Assembly: GCA_024234895.1 (NCBI GenBank)
Contig: JACKNJ010000004.1
Span: forward strand, 186,001 to 250,000
Length of the DNA stretch: 64,000 nt
Source of the DNA: Gammaproteobacteria bacterium
GTDB taxonomy: Bacteria > Pseudomonadota > Gammaproteobacteria > JACKNK01
Reading direction: 5' to 3'
The first letter of the stretch is position 1. Each line of letters opens with the position of its first letter. The translations under genes and the position numbers were made by a program. The notes under the pieces were generated by a model. It worked only from the letters and a program-made list of their open reading frames with translations, was not told the DNA's origin and did not search any database. This document shows positions 12,319-21,555 of this stretch, piece after piece.

Positions 12319-12753
12319 ATGAATCAGACAGCCACCTCGAACCGTCGCAGTGACCAGGCCATCAACGAACTGTTGATGGAACGCCAGGAGCTGCTCGCCG
12401 ATTTCTGCATCCTCGCCGGCCTCGAGCCTTACACCGGCAACCAGCCCGCGCTGAGCAAGCTGCGCCGCTTCATGCAGATCCTGGTCGACTACATCGCGCT
12501 CGGCCATTTCGAGGTCTACCAGTACGTCGCCGAGGGCCGTGAACGCCGCGGGCATGTTCTGGAGGTCGGCAACCAGGTCTATCCGCGACTGGTCGAAGCC
12601 ACCGATGAGTGCGTCGCCTTCAATGACAAGTACGACGGCGTAGACGACCCCGAAGACCTGATGAACCTGGACGAGGATCTGTCCAGACTGGGTGAGACCC
12701 TCGCCACCCGCATCGAACTCGAAGACAAGCTGATCGGCGCACTCCGCCGCTAA
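12319..12753 (+). CDS. rsd: Rsd/AlgQ family regulator of sigma 70
   Basis: Rsd binds the main sigma factor and favours alternative sigma factors in stationary phase; AlgQ is the Pseudomonas counterpart. The 144-residue helical product matches the family through LLVDYIALGHFEVYQ-like and LGETLATRIELEDKLI segments, the latter close to the C-terminal LGEALEARFxLEDKLI of E. coli Rsd. It has no signal peptide. It lies between an RNase II-family gene and a DUF1841 gene, with 16 bases to the latter, suggesting a shared transcript. Confidence 0.85.
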   Translation: MNQTATSNRRSDQAINELLMERQELLADFCILAGLEPYTGNQPALSKLRRFMQILVDYIALGHFEVYQYVAEGRERRGHVLEVGNQVYPRLVEATDECVAFNDKYDGVDDPEDLMNLDEDLSRLGETLATRIELEDKLIGALRR

Positions 12754-12769
12754 CCCCCGTTATCCGGCG

Positions 12770-13228
12770 ATGCTGTACGGTCAGGATCGCGACGCCTACC
12801 GCCGCGTCTTCGTGCAGGCCTGGCGCAAGGCGCAGGCCGGGGAGCCCCTGAGCGACATGGAGGCGATGCTCGCCGACCTGATCGCGCTGCACCCGGAATA
12901 CCACGCGATCCTCACCGCCGAGGACGCAGCCGTCGGCGCCGAATTCCCGCCCGAACTGGGCGAGTCCAACCCGTTCATGCACCTCAGCCTGCATCTGGCC
13001 CTGCGCGAGCAACGCAAGACCGACCGGCCGCCCGGCTTCCGCTATCTCTACGATGCCGTCTGCACTTACATGGATGACGTGCACGACGCCGAACACGCCA
13101 TGTCCGAATGCCTCGCCGAGATCATGTGGCAGGCGCAGCGCGACGGCGCGATGCCGGACGAAAAGGCCTACTTCGCCTGTCTGCGCAAACTCGCGCACAT
13201 CCAGCCCGGCTTCGGGGACGACCTTTGA
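12770..13228 (+). CDS. DUF1841 family protein
   Basis: The 152-residue product begins MLYGQDRDAYRRVFVQAW and contains NPFMHLSLHLALREQ, the typical DUF1841 signature with closely spaced histidines. It ends in a helix with HDAEHAMSECLAEIMWQAQR. Function is unknown; the conserved His and Glu residues suggest a metal-binding helical bundle, but this is an inference. The stop overlaps the TTG start of yjbQ by four bases (TTGA), so the two are likely coupled. Confidence 0.88.
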   Translation: MLYGQDRDAYRRVFVQAWRKAQAGEPLSDMEAMLADLIALHPEYHAILTAEDAAVGAEFPPELGESNPFMHLSLHLALREQRKTDRPPGFRYLYDAVCTYMDDVHDAEHAMSECLAEIMWQAQRDGAMPDEKAYFACLRKLAHIQPGFGDDL

Positions 13229-13665
13229 ACTCCCGATTTCTTGAAATCGAACTCGACACCCAGCCCGGCATCGGGCTGTTCGACATCACCCCGCGACTGC
13301 GCGAGAAGCTGACCGAATCTGGCCTGCGGAACGGCTTCGTGAACGTGATCTCGCGCCACACCACGACCGCGCTGACCATCAACGAATACGAATCCCGTCT
13401 GCTCGATGACGTGCGCCAGTTCCTGACCCGGCTCGCGCCACCCGGCGCGCCCTATCTGCATGACGACATCCACCTGCGCGACTGCCCGCAGGACGAACCG
13501 AAGAACGCGCATTCACACCTGAGCGCGATGCTGCTGGGCAGTTCGGAGAGCATCCCGGTGGTCGACGGGGAACTGATGCTCGGCACCTGGCAGAGCGTGA
13601 TCCTGATCGAACTCGACGGCCCCCGCGCCCGCCGCGTCGGCGTGCAGATCATCGGTGAGTCGTAG
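13225..13665 (+). CDS. yjbQ: YjbQ family protein (secondary thiamine-phosphate synthase-like)
   Basis: The 146-residue product is a member of the YjbQ/UPF0047 family, trimeric beta-rich proteins with weak thiamine phosphate synthase activity in E. coli and a probable different main role. Family marks are FVNVISRHTTTALTINEYE, a HDDIHLRD segment, HSHLSAMLLGSSESIPVVDG and LGTWQSVILIELDGPR. I placed the start at TTG 13225 because it overlaps the upstream stop and yields the family N-terminus. The stop codon TAG falls within a REP-like element that starts at 13662. Confidence 0.9.
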   Translation: MNSRFLEIELDTQPGIGLFDITPRLREKLTESGLRNGFVNVISRHTTTALTINEYESRLLDDVRQFLTRLAPPGAPYLHDDIHLRDCPQDEPKNAHSHLSAMLLGSSESIPVVDGELMLGTWQSVILIELDGPRARRVGVQIIGES

Positions 13666-13735
13666 GGCGGAAGCCGAACGCGTTGCGCCAGACGACATCA
13701 GAACCCCTCACCGCCGATCGGCGGAACCCCTACGG
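13662..13735. repeat. Degenerate REP-like element, family A
   Basis: GTAGGGCGGAAGCCG at 13662 is identical to the family A arm at 830, after which the sequence diverges slightly. A decayed inverted partner ending near 13735 reads GGCGGAACCCCTACG. The first bases provide the yjbQ stop codon, and the far end overlaps the 3' end of ccoS. Confidence 0.6.
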
Positions 13736-13903
13736 ATCTTTCTTCTCCGGCTTCGGCGGCGCGTCGTCGTCATCCATCAGGATGCGATGCGCCGGGCCTT
13801 CCAGATCGTCGAACTGCCCCGATTTCACCGACCACATGAAGACGCCGATGATGACCACCACCAGCATCACCGCGATCGGGATCAGCAGGTAGAGGATCTC
13901 CAC
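13730..13903 (-). CDS. ccoS: cbb3-type cytochrome oxidase assembly protein CcoS
   Basis: This 57-residue protein starts at a GTG 13 bases after lysS. It has one membrane helix (LIPIAVMLVVVIIGVFMW) followed by SVKSGQFDDLEGPAHRIL, the diagnostic CcoS segment, and an acidic-to-lysine tail (MDDDDAPPKPEKKDP). CcoS is needed for heme insertion during maturation of the cbb3 oxidase and is usually encoded after ccoI. Here no ccoNOPQ, ccoG, ccoH or ccoI gene is nearby, so it is an orphan copy beside lysS. The small size and lack of an ATG make it easy to miss. Confidence 0.85.
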   Translation of the reverse strand: MEILYLLIPIAVMLVVVIIGVFMWSVKSGQFDDLEGPAHRILMDDDDAPPKPEKKDP

Positions 13904-13916
13904 CGCCGACGGCCTC

Positions 13917-15422
13917 TCAGCCCTCGGGCCGCATGTGCGGGAACAGCAGCACGTCGCGGATCGACGGGGAATCGGTGAACAGCATGACCAGACGGTCGAT
14001 GCCGATGCCCTCGCCGGCGGTCGGCGGCAGACCGTGTTCCAGCGCGCGCACGTAGTCGGCGTCGAAGTGCATGGCCTCGTCGTCGCCGGCATCCTTCTCC
14101 TCGACCTGCTTGCGGAAACGCTCGGCCTGATCCTCGGCATCATTCAGCTCGGAGAAGCCGTTGGCGATCTCGCGACCGCCGATGAAGAACTCGAAGCGGT
14201 CGGTGACGGTCGGGTCCTGGTCGTTGCGACGCGCCAGCGGCGACACCTCGGTCGGATAGGCGGTGATGAAGGTCGGATTTTTCAGGAGGTGCTCGACGGT
14301 CTCCTCGAAGATCTCGATCTGCACCTTGCCGAGTCCATAGGTCGGCTTCACTTCGAGGCCGAGGCGACGCGCGATCGCGGTCGCGGAGGTCAGGTCCTCG
14401 AGCTCGGCGGCGGCGATGTCCGGGTTGTAATGCAGGATCGCCTCCTTCACCGACATCCGCGCGAATGGCGAGCCGAAGTCGTACTCGTCGCCCTGGTAGG
14501 TGATCGTGGTGCTGCCGACGATATCGGTGGCGATGCCGCGCAGCAGGGCCTCGGTCAGGTCCATCAGGTGATGGTGGTCGACGTAGGCCTCGTAGAACTC
14601 GATCATCGTGAACTCGGGGTTGTGGCGCGTGCTCAAGCCCTCGTTACGGAAGTTGCGGTTGATCTCGAAGACCTTCTCGAAGCCGCCGACCACCAGCCGC
14701 TTCAGGAACAGCTCCGGCGCGATGCGCAGGAACAGCTTCATGTCGAGCGCGTTGTGGTGGGTCTCGAACGGCCGCGCGGTGGCGCCACCCGGGATGACAT
14801 GCATCATCGGCGTCTCGACTTCGAGGTAGCCGCGCTCGACCAGGAAATTGCGGATGTAGCTGATGATCGCGGAGCGGCGCTTGAAGGTGTCGCGCACATC
14901 CGTATTCATGATCAGGTCGACGTAGCGCTGACGGTAACGCTGCTCCTGATCGGTCATGCCGTGCCACTTCTCCGGCAGCGGGCGCAGCGACTTGGTCAGC
15001 AGCTTCAGGCAGTCGACCTTGACCGACAGCTCGCCGGTCTTGGTGATGAACAGCGTGCCCTCGGCACCGAGGATGTCGCCGACATCGAGTCCCTTGAAGG
15101 CGGCATATTCCGCCTCGCCGATCGTGTCGCGCTGCACGAACAGCTGGATCCAGTCGGACATGTCCTGCAAACGCACGAAGCTGGCCTTGCCCATGATGCG
15201 CTTGGCCATCATGCGACCGGCGACGGCGACACGGACCGAGTTCGCCTCCATCTCCTCGGCGGTCTTGTCGCCGTAATGCGCGCGCAGTTCCGCGGCCAGA
15301 TGCTCGCGGCGGAAGTCATTGGGGAACGCCGAACCGTTGGCGGCCTCGGCCTGGGCACGGATCGCGGTCAGCTTTTCGCGGCGCTGGGCGACCAGCTTGT
15401 TTTCGTCGAGTTGTTCGGACAT
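13917..15422 (-). CDS. lysS: Lysyl-tRNA synthetase, class II
   Basis: LysS charges tRNA-Lys. The 501-residue product has the OB-fold anticodon-binding domain (about 60-170) and the class II catalytic core. Motif 2 is seen as FRNEGLSTRHNPEFTMIEFYEAY, and motif 3 near the C-terminus as GIGIDRLVMLFTDSPSIRDVLLFP. Length is normal. It starts at ATG 15422; the region upstream holds an inverted repeat pair. prfB, often adjacent in related genomes, is not present here. The cognate tRNA-Lys(TTT) is elsewhere in the window, at 53320-53395. Confidence 0.97.
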   Translation of the reverse strand: MSEQLDENKLVAQRREKLTAIRAQAEAANGSAFPNDFRREHLAAELRAHYGDKTAEEMEANSVRVAVAGRMMAKRIMGKASFVRLQDMSDWIQLFVQRDTIGEAEYAAFKGLDVGDILGAEGTLFITKTGELSVKVDCLKLLTKSLRPLPEKWHGMTDQEQRYRQRYVDLIMNTDVRDTFKRRSAIISYIRNFLVERGYLEVETPMMHVIPGGATARPFETHHNALDMKLFLRIAPELFLKRLVVGGFEKVFEINRNFRNEGLSTRHNPEFTMIEFYEAYVDHHHLMDLTEALLRGIATDIVGSTTITYQGDEYDFGSPFARMSVKEAILHYNPDIAAAELEDLTSATAIARRLGLEVKPTYGLGKVQIEIFEETVEHLLKNPTFITAYPTEVSPLARRNDQDPTVTDRFEFFIGGREIANGFSELNDAEDQAERFRKQVEEKDAGDDEAMHFDADYVRALEHGLPPTAGEGIGIDRLVMLFTDSPSIRDVLLFPHMRPEG

Positions 15423-15442
15423 GGCAGGTGGTTCTGTTCAAC

Positions 15443-15514
15443 GTGGGAGCGGCTTCAACCGCGAACGGCGCCCAGACACGGATCAAGGCCGATCGCGGCT
15501 AAAGCCGCTCCTAC
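15443..15514. repeat. Inverted pair of REP-like elements, family B
   Basis: Arm GTGGGAGCGGCTTCAACCGC begins at 15443, and its inverted partner GGCTAAAGCCGCTCCTAC ends at 15514. Each arm is itself a short palindrome around GCGGCTT(C/T)A(A/G)CCGC. It lies between lysS and the Sel1 gene. The same family recurs at 21415, 23132, 36763, 38777 and 38880. Confidence 0.8.
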
Positions 15515-15550
15515 ACGCGGGAAATGGCGCCGGAGTATACCGGACGCGCG

Positions 15551-15988
15551 TCAGAGCATGTCGTCAAAGCCCGCCTTGACGTACCACTCCTTCGCCTTCG
15601 CCAGGTCGACATCGAGCCCGGCGGTGCCCTGGTGATACATCATCGCCAGCGTGGTCATGGAACCGATCAGGCCCTCGCCCGCCGCCTTCGTGAACCACTC
15701 GATCGCCTTGTCGGCGCTCTGCGGCACGCAGTCGCCTTCCATGTACATGAAGCCGATGCCATGCATCGCCAGCGGTTCGCCGGCCTCGGCGGCGCCCAGC
15801 ATGTAGCGGGCGGCGAGTTGCTCGTCCTTGACCATGCCCAGACCGTTCTGCGCCATGATCGCCATGCGGTACATCGCGCCCGGATGCCCTTCTTCCGCGA
15901 ACGGCTTGAGCATCGGGATGGCGGTGTTGAAGTGTTTGGATTCGAACGCGGCAATGCCGCTGTTCAGGTTCATGTCACGGTCGTCCAT
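15551..15988 (-). CDS. Sel1/TPR-like repeat protein
   Basis: The 145-residue product has Sel1-like tandem helical repeats: segments such as GHPGAMYRMAIMAQNGLG, GEPLAMHGIGFMYMEG and GSMTTLAMMYHQG are each followed by a short DxxxAxxWYxKA helix. Such proteins act as protein-interaction scaffolds. No signal peptide is visible, so it is likely cytosolic. Neighbours (lysS on the same strand, a divergent TrpD2-like gene) do not suggest a partner. Confidence 0.8.
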   Translation of the reverse strand: MDDRDMNLNSGIAAFESKHFNTAIPMLKPFAEEGHPGAMYRMAIMAQNGLGMVKDEQLAARYMLGAAEAGEPLAMHGIGFMYMEGDCVPQSADKAIEWFTKAAGEGLIGSMTTLAMMYHQGTAGLDVDLAKAKEWYVKAGFDDML

Positions 15989-16049
15989 CGCGGACCTCTC
16001 GTCTCGGCTTTGTTCGGATGGGGCGCGAGTCTAACCGTTTGACGCACTG

Positions 16050-16087
16050 AACCCTTTGCCGCAAAGGCGCGAAGTCGCCAAGGGTTT
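16050..16087. repeat. Short palindrome, family D
   Basis: AACCCTTTGCCGC is followed by a spacer and GTCGCCAAGGGTTT, giving a seven-base stem (AACCCTT/AAGGGTT). The wording (GCAAAGGCGCGAAGTCGCCAAG) resembles the repeat at 42018-42105, a type widespread in gammaproteobacterial intergenic DNA. Confidence 0.5.
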
Positions 16088-16228
16088 CCGGAATCGCAGG
16101 AGCGGCTGGACCAATCGCCCTTAACAAGCCTTAAACCGGCCTACAAACAGGGGTTCGATCAACGTTCCGGTGCCCTGAACTCGCTAAAATGCGCGCCACT
16201 TTTCTTATCGAACATCCGGGTCACGACC

Positions 16229-17353
16229 ATGCCTGCCATCGAAATCACCGCCGACACGCCGCCGCACCTGCGCTTCCGTTCCTACATCCAGCGCACCGCG
16301 ACCGGCCCGCACCTGTCCAAGGATCTGTCCTTCGAAGAGGCCCGCGACGGCACCCGCCAGATCATCGAGCGGCAGGTACCGGACGTGCAGGCGGCGATCT
16401 TCTTCATCGCGCTGCGCATGAAGCGCGAGACCGATGCCGAGAACCGTGGCGTGTTGCAGGCCATCCGTGACGTCTCCATTACGGCGACCGCCGACGTCGA
16501 CGAACTGATCGACATCGCCGATCCCTACGATGGCTACAACCGCAGCCTGCCGGCCGCGCCGTTCCTGCCGGCCGTGCTCGCCGCCGCCGGCCTGCCGGCG
16601 GTGTCGCACGGTCTGGAGAGCGTCGGTCCGAAATGGGGCATCACCCACCGCAAGGTGCTGCGCGCCGCCGGCGTGCCGGTCGACCTGACTCCGTCCGAGG
16701 CCGCCGCGCGCGTTGCCGATCCGGCCATCGGCTGGGCCTACGTCGACCAGGCTCTTTACTGCAAACCGCTGCACGATCTGGTGCCGCTGCGCCAGCTCAT
16801 CATCAAGCGTCCAACCCTGACCACCACCGAGAACATGGTCGGCCCGATCCGCGCCAAGGGTAAGAACCACCTGCTGATCGGCTACGTGCACAAGGCCTAT
16901 CCGGAGGTCTACGCCTCGCTGGCGCGCCAGTCCGATTTCGACACCGCGATCATCGTGCGCGGCATCGAGGGCGGCGTGATCCCGTCGCTGCGCCAGCCGG
17001 CGACGGTCTGGTCCTACCACGACAAGGGCGAGGAAAGCGCGGTCGACATGCAGCCGCAGGACATCGGCATCGAAGCCGAACTGCGCGCCGTGCCGCTGCC
17101 GGAAAACCTGCCACCCGCCGCCGAGGCCGGTGACGACATCGCCACCGAGTTCGACGTCGAGGCTGCCGCGAAGGCCGCCGCCGACGCCGGCCTGGCCGCG
17201 CTGCGCGGCGAGAAGGGCATGACCTACGACAGCCTGGTCTACGCCGGCGCCACCGCGCTCTGGCAGACCGGCAAGGCCGCCAGCCTGCAAGCCGGCGCCG
17301 AGATCATCCGCAAGGTCCTCGACAGCGGCGCCGCCTTCAGCCGCATGAAATAG
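16229..17353 (+). CDS. TrpD2-like glycosyltransferase family 3 protein
   Basis: The 374-residue protein resembles anthranilate phosphoribosyltransferase in fold-defining segments, for example SHGLESVGPKWGITHRKVLRAAG, which matches the TrpD helix around GSADVLEALG. The PRPP-binding GTGGD loop of true TrpD is replaced by ADPYDGYNRSLPAAPF. The C-terminal block HLLIGYVHKAYPEVYASLARQ and IVRGIEGGVIPSLRQPA fit the TrpD2 group, to which E. coli YbiB belongs; YbiB binds nucleic acid and lacks transferase activity. No trp genes are adjacent. A role in tryptophan synthesis is therefore unlikely. Function is not established. Confidence 0.7.
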   Translation: MPAIEITADTPPHLRFRSYIQRTATGPHLSKDLSFEEARDGTRQIIERQVPDVQAAIFFIALRMKRETDAENRGVLQAIRDVSITATADVDELIDIADPYDGYNRSLPAAPFLPAVLAAAGLPAVSHGLESVGPKWGITHRKVLRAAGVPVDLTPSEAAARVADPAIGWAYVDQALYCKPLHDLVPLRQLIIKRPTLTTTENMVGPIRAKGKNHLLIGYVHKAYPEVYASLARQSDFDTAIIVRGIEGGVIPSLRQPATVWSYHDKGEESAVDMQPQDIGIEAELRAVPLPENLPPAAEAGDDIATEFDVEAAAKAAADAGLAALRGEKGMTYDSLVYAGATALWQTGKAASLQAGAEIIRKVLDSGAAFSRMK

Positions 17354-17371
17354 CTCACGTCGTAACAGCTT

Positions 17372-17577
17372 TCGACGCAGAGGCGCGGAGATCGCAGAGA
17401 GTGCTGAGTGGGTGAGGCCGCAACGTGGGTGCTCAGATCAACCCGTCGCGTACCCCGGGGCGCGGATCGCTCGTGGGACAGCCGTCATTGCTTCCGTCGA
17501 CGCAACGCCTTTGAACCCTTCGGGCGTTCCCTCAATAAATCTCTGCGTCCTCTGCGATCTCCGCGCCTCTGCGTCGA
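17372..17577. repeat. Perfect 28-bp inverted repeat flanking about 150 bases
   Basis: Arm 17372-17399 (TCGACGCAGAGGCGCGGAGA then TCGCAGAG) has an exact reverse complement at 17550-17577. Between them lies unannotated sequence with no credible gene. The element fills most of the 309-base gap between the TrpD2-like gene and ettA. Similar phrasing (CGCAGAGGCGCGGAGATCGC) occurs in many proteobacterial intergenic repeats. Confidence 0.8.
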
Positions 17578-17662
17578 ATGCTGTTCAACCAGCCCTTGAC
17601 GCACACGCCCAGGGTCGGTTTGATTCGCGGCCCCGCTTCACTCTCCCCCGCTCGAGATTCCC

Positions 17663-19330
<1,668 letters not shown>

Positions 19331-19362
19331 ATATCTGCGCGACGAGGGCCGGTCATCCTTGG

Positions 19363-19398
19363 CAACGGGGTCGTCTCCAATCGGAACGGCCCCGTTGT
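19363..19398 (+). terminator. Probable terminator after ettA
   Basis: Arms CAACGGGGTCGT and AACGGCCCCGTTG form an 11-12 bp stem with one mismatch, 33 bases past the ettA stop. The following T-run is weak (TCATTTG), so it might equally serve the convergent gene. Confidence 0.5.
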
Positions 19399-19432
19399 CA
19401 TTTGCGGATTTCCAATCCCGGAGAGCGCGCTT

Positions 19433-19954
19433 TCAACAGTTGTAGCGACAGGCGTTCATACCGATGTAACGCGCATACGCCTCGCCTTTCTCGACCCAGT
19501 TGCGTACCTGCCTGGTCTTGGCCTCAGCGGCCATTGGTGCATCGATCTCGCAGTAGGCGCCGTAGCGGTGGCGGGGATCGTTGCGATCCAGGGCCAGCAG
19601 TTCACCCCCATCGACGAACAGCGTGCGCGGCGGCGGTGGGCCGAACGGGCCGGCGAAGTTTTCCGCGCCGTGCTGGTCAATCAGCCGCCGTGCCTGCGAC
19701 GTGAAACCGGCTTCGGTCAGCGGATGGGTGCGGTAATAGTTGCCGAGCAGATCCTCGGCTTCCGCCAGACTTTCCGCGCGCAAGGCCGTCGCGTCGGCCT
19801 GTCCGCCGGCCTGGATCACCGCGTTGGCCGCGTCGGCGGGACCGATCGCGAGCATCTGATCGTCGACGATCAGGACCCGGCGGCCGTCGACGACGGCCTG
19901 CCAGTCGGCATCGGAGAGGGCTTCGAGCAAGGTGTGGAATCGATCTGGCGTCAT
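19433..19954 (-). CDS. Hypothetical protein, 173 residues
   Basis: I do not recognise this family. The product starts MTPDRFHTLLEALSDADWQAV, has a middle alanine-rich helix region, and a C-terminal half with FGPPPPRTLFVDGGELLALD and HRYGAYCEIDAP. Two cysteines lie close to the C-terminus (ACRYNC), just before the stop. No signal peptide or membrane segment is visible. It is convergent with ettA and divergent from a small membrane protein gene. The codon use resembles the neighbours, so it is probably a real gene. Confidence 0.65.
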   Translation of the reverse strand: MTPDRFHTLLEALSDADWQAVVDGRRVLIVDDQMLAIGPADAANAVIQAGGQADATALRAESLAEAEDLLGNYYRTHPLTEAGFTSQARRLIDQHGAENFAGPFGPPPPRTLFVDGGELLALDRNDPRHRYGAYCEIDAPMAAEAKTRQVRNWVEKGEAYARYIGMNACRYNC

Positions 19955-20050
19955 GGGAATTTCTTATCGGTCGGCCGTTGAACGGGCGCGCTGGAAACAT
20001 CACCGTGCCAAGTGACGGATAATCCCGCCACCCGGATTCGAGAGCGCAGC

Positions 20051-20341
20051 ATGAAAAGTTACCAGTTCCCCTACCTCGCCACTCCCATCGGCCTGTTGCT
20101 GTTGATGATCGCCACCTGGGGTGGGCGCACCGGTGACGGGGGCGCGACCGCGCTGCCGTTGCTGACCCTGCTGATGGTCTGCGAGTTCGGCGCCATCGTC
20201 ACCGCGATCGCCACCTGGCTGGGTTTCCAGCACATCCGCACGCACGGTTTCAAACCGCTGTACGCAGCGCTCACCGGCATGTGCGCGGTGCTCGCGGTGC
20301 GTCTCGCCATGCTCGGATTCGGTTACTGGCCGTCGACCTGA
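20051..20341 (+). CDS. Small three-helix membrane protein, unknown function
   Basis: The 96-residue product has three predicted membrane helices: YLATPIGLLLLMIATW, ALPLLTLLMVCEFGAIVTAI and ALTGMCAVLAVRLAMLGFGY. A short charged loop (GFQHIRTHGFKPLY) separates the last two. The ATG at 20051 was preferred over a GTG 39 bases upstream because it gives a typical short N-terminal tail. I do not recognise a family. It is convergent with mtnA, with seven bases between the stop codons. Confidence 0.6.
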   Translation: MKSYQFPYLATPIGLLLLMIATWGGRTGDGGATALPLLTLLMVCEFGAIVTAIATWLGFQHIRTHGFKPLYAALTGMCAVLAVRLAMLGFGYWPST

Positions 20342-20348
20342 CGGTCGC

Positions 20349-21395
20349 CTACAGCCCCATCATCGCGCGCATCTTCGCGGTGGTCGGGTTCAGGACCACG
20401 CCGCGCTCGGTGACGATCGCGTCGACCAGTTCCGCCGGGGTCACGTCGAACACCGGATTCCAGGCGCCGGCGCCCTCGGCGGCGATGCGCTTGCCGCCCA
20501 GGCTCAGCAGCTCATCGGCCGCGCGCGTCTCGATGGGAATGTCCGCGCCGGTCGCCGTGGCCATGTCCACGGTCGAACTGGGCGCGACCACCATGAACTT
20601 CACACCGTGATAGCGCGCGGCGACCGCCGCGTGATAGGTGCCGATCTTGTTGGCGACATCGCCATTCGCGGCGATGCGATCGGAACCGACGATGACCCAG
20701 CTGACACCGCCGTTCTTCATGCGCCACGCACCGGCACCGTCGGCGAGCAGGTCGACCGGAATGCCGTCCTTGACCAGTTCCCACGCGGTCAGCCGCGCGC
20801 CCTGCAACCACGGGCGGGTCTCATCCGCGAACACCTTCCTGATGCGACCCGCCGCATAGGCGCTACGGATCACGCCCAGCGCGGTGCCGTAACCGCCGGT
20901 CGCCAGCGAACCGGTGTTGCAGTGGGTGATGACCGCCTCGGAGGGATCGATCAGCGCCGCGCCCAACTCGCCCATGGTCCGGTTGGCGGCGATATCTTCG
21001 TCATGAATCACCTGCGCCTCGGCAAGCAGGCGCGCCTCGGGATCGCCGCCGTCCATGCCGGCCATCACGCCGCGCATGCGGTCGATCGCCCAGAACAGAT
21101 TCACCGCCGTGGGCCGGGACCGGGCCAGCGTTTGCAGATCGTCCTCGATCACCGATTTCCAGCCGGCACCGGCCTTGGCGAAGGCCTCGCGCGCGGCCAT
21201 CACGATGCCGAAGGCGGCCGTCACGCCGATCGCCGGCGCGCCGCGCACGACCATGTCGCGGATCGCATCCGCAGTCGCGCGGGCATCGTTCAGTTCGACC
21301 CATTCTTCGCTGGCCGGCAGGATACGCTGGTCGAGCAGATACAGGCGGTCATCGCGCCACTCGATGGCGCGCACGGTGTCAAAGCGGTTAGTCAC
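20349..21395 (-). CDS. mtnA: Methylthioribose-1-phosphate isomerase
   Basis: MtnA converts 5-methylthioribose-1-phosphate to the ribulose form in methionine salvage. The 348-residue product shows the family marks VVRGAPAIGVTAAFG, ITHCNTGSLATGGYGTALGVIR (catalytic Cys) and VGSDRIAANGDVANKIGT (catalytic Asp). eIF2B-alpha-like proteins share the fold, but the Cys and Asp motifs support MtnA. It is divergent from mtaD, the deaminase of the same methylthioadenosine branch, with a repeat pair in the gap. mtnB, C and D are not in the window. Confidence 0.95.
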   Translation of the reverse strand: MTNRFDTVRAIEWRDDRLYLLDQRILPASEEWVELNDARATADAIRDMVVRGAPAIGVTAAFGIVMAAREAFAKAGAGWKSVIEDDLQTLARSRPTAVNLFWAIDRMRGVMAGMDGGDPEARLLAEAQVIHDEDIAANRTMGELGAALIDPSEAVITHCNTGSLATGGYGTALGVIRSAYAAGRIRKVFADETRPWLQGARLTAWELVKDGIPVDLLADGAGAWRMKNGGVSWVIVGSDRIAANGDVANKIGTYHAAVAARYHGVKFMVVAPSSTVDMATATGADIPIETRAADELLSLGGKRIAAEGAGAWNPVFDVTPAELVDAIVTERGVVLNPTTAKMRAMMGL

Positions 21396-21414
21396 TTTTC
21401 GTCATCCCGGTCTT

Positions 21415-21486
21415 GTAGGAGCGGCTTCAGCCGCGATCGGAGCAGGGGAAATTCCAGACGCCGATCGCGGCTGAAGCCGCTCCTAC
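21415..21486. repeat. Inverted pair of REP-like elements, family B
   Basis: GTAGGAGCGGCTTCAGCCGC starts at 21415, and the inverted partner GGCTGAAGCCGCTCCTAC ends at 21486. It lies in the divergent gap between mtnA and mtaD. Confidence 0.85.
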
Positions 21487-21555
21487 GACACCCGAAGAAT
21501 CCCCGCATGCACAACAGGCTCGTAGTGTCGCACGGCGGCGTTACACTCCGCGGCC

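Noticed and set aside
13917..15422. A programmed-frameshift prfB upstream of lysS
   Set aside because: Upstream of lysS are only a repeat pair and a Sel1-like gene; no release factor motifs are seen.
16229..17353. True anthranilate phosphoribosyltransferase (trpD)
   Set aside because: The PRPP-binding GTGGD loop is absent and no trp genes are adjacent.
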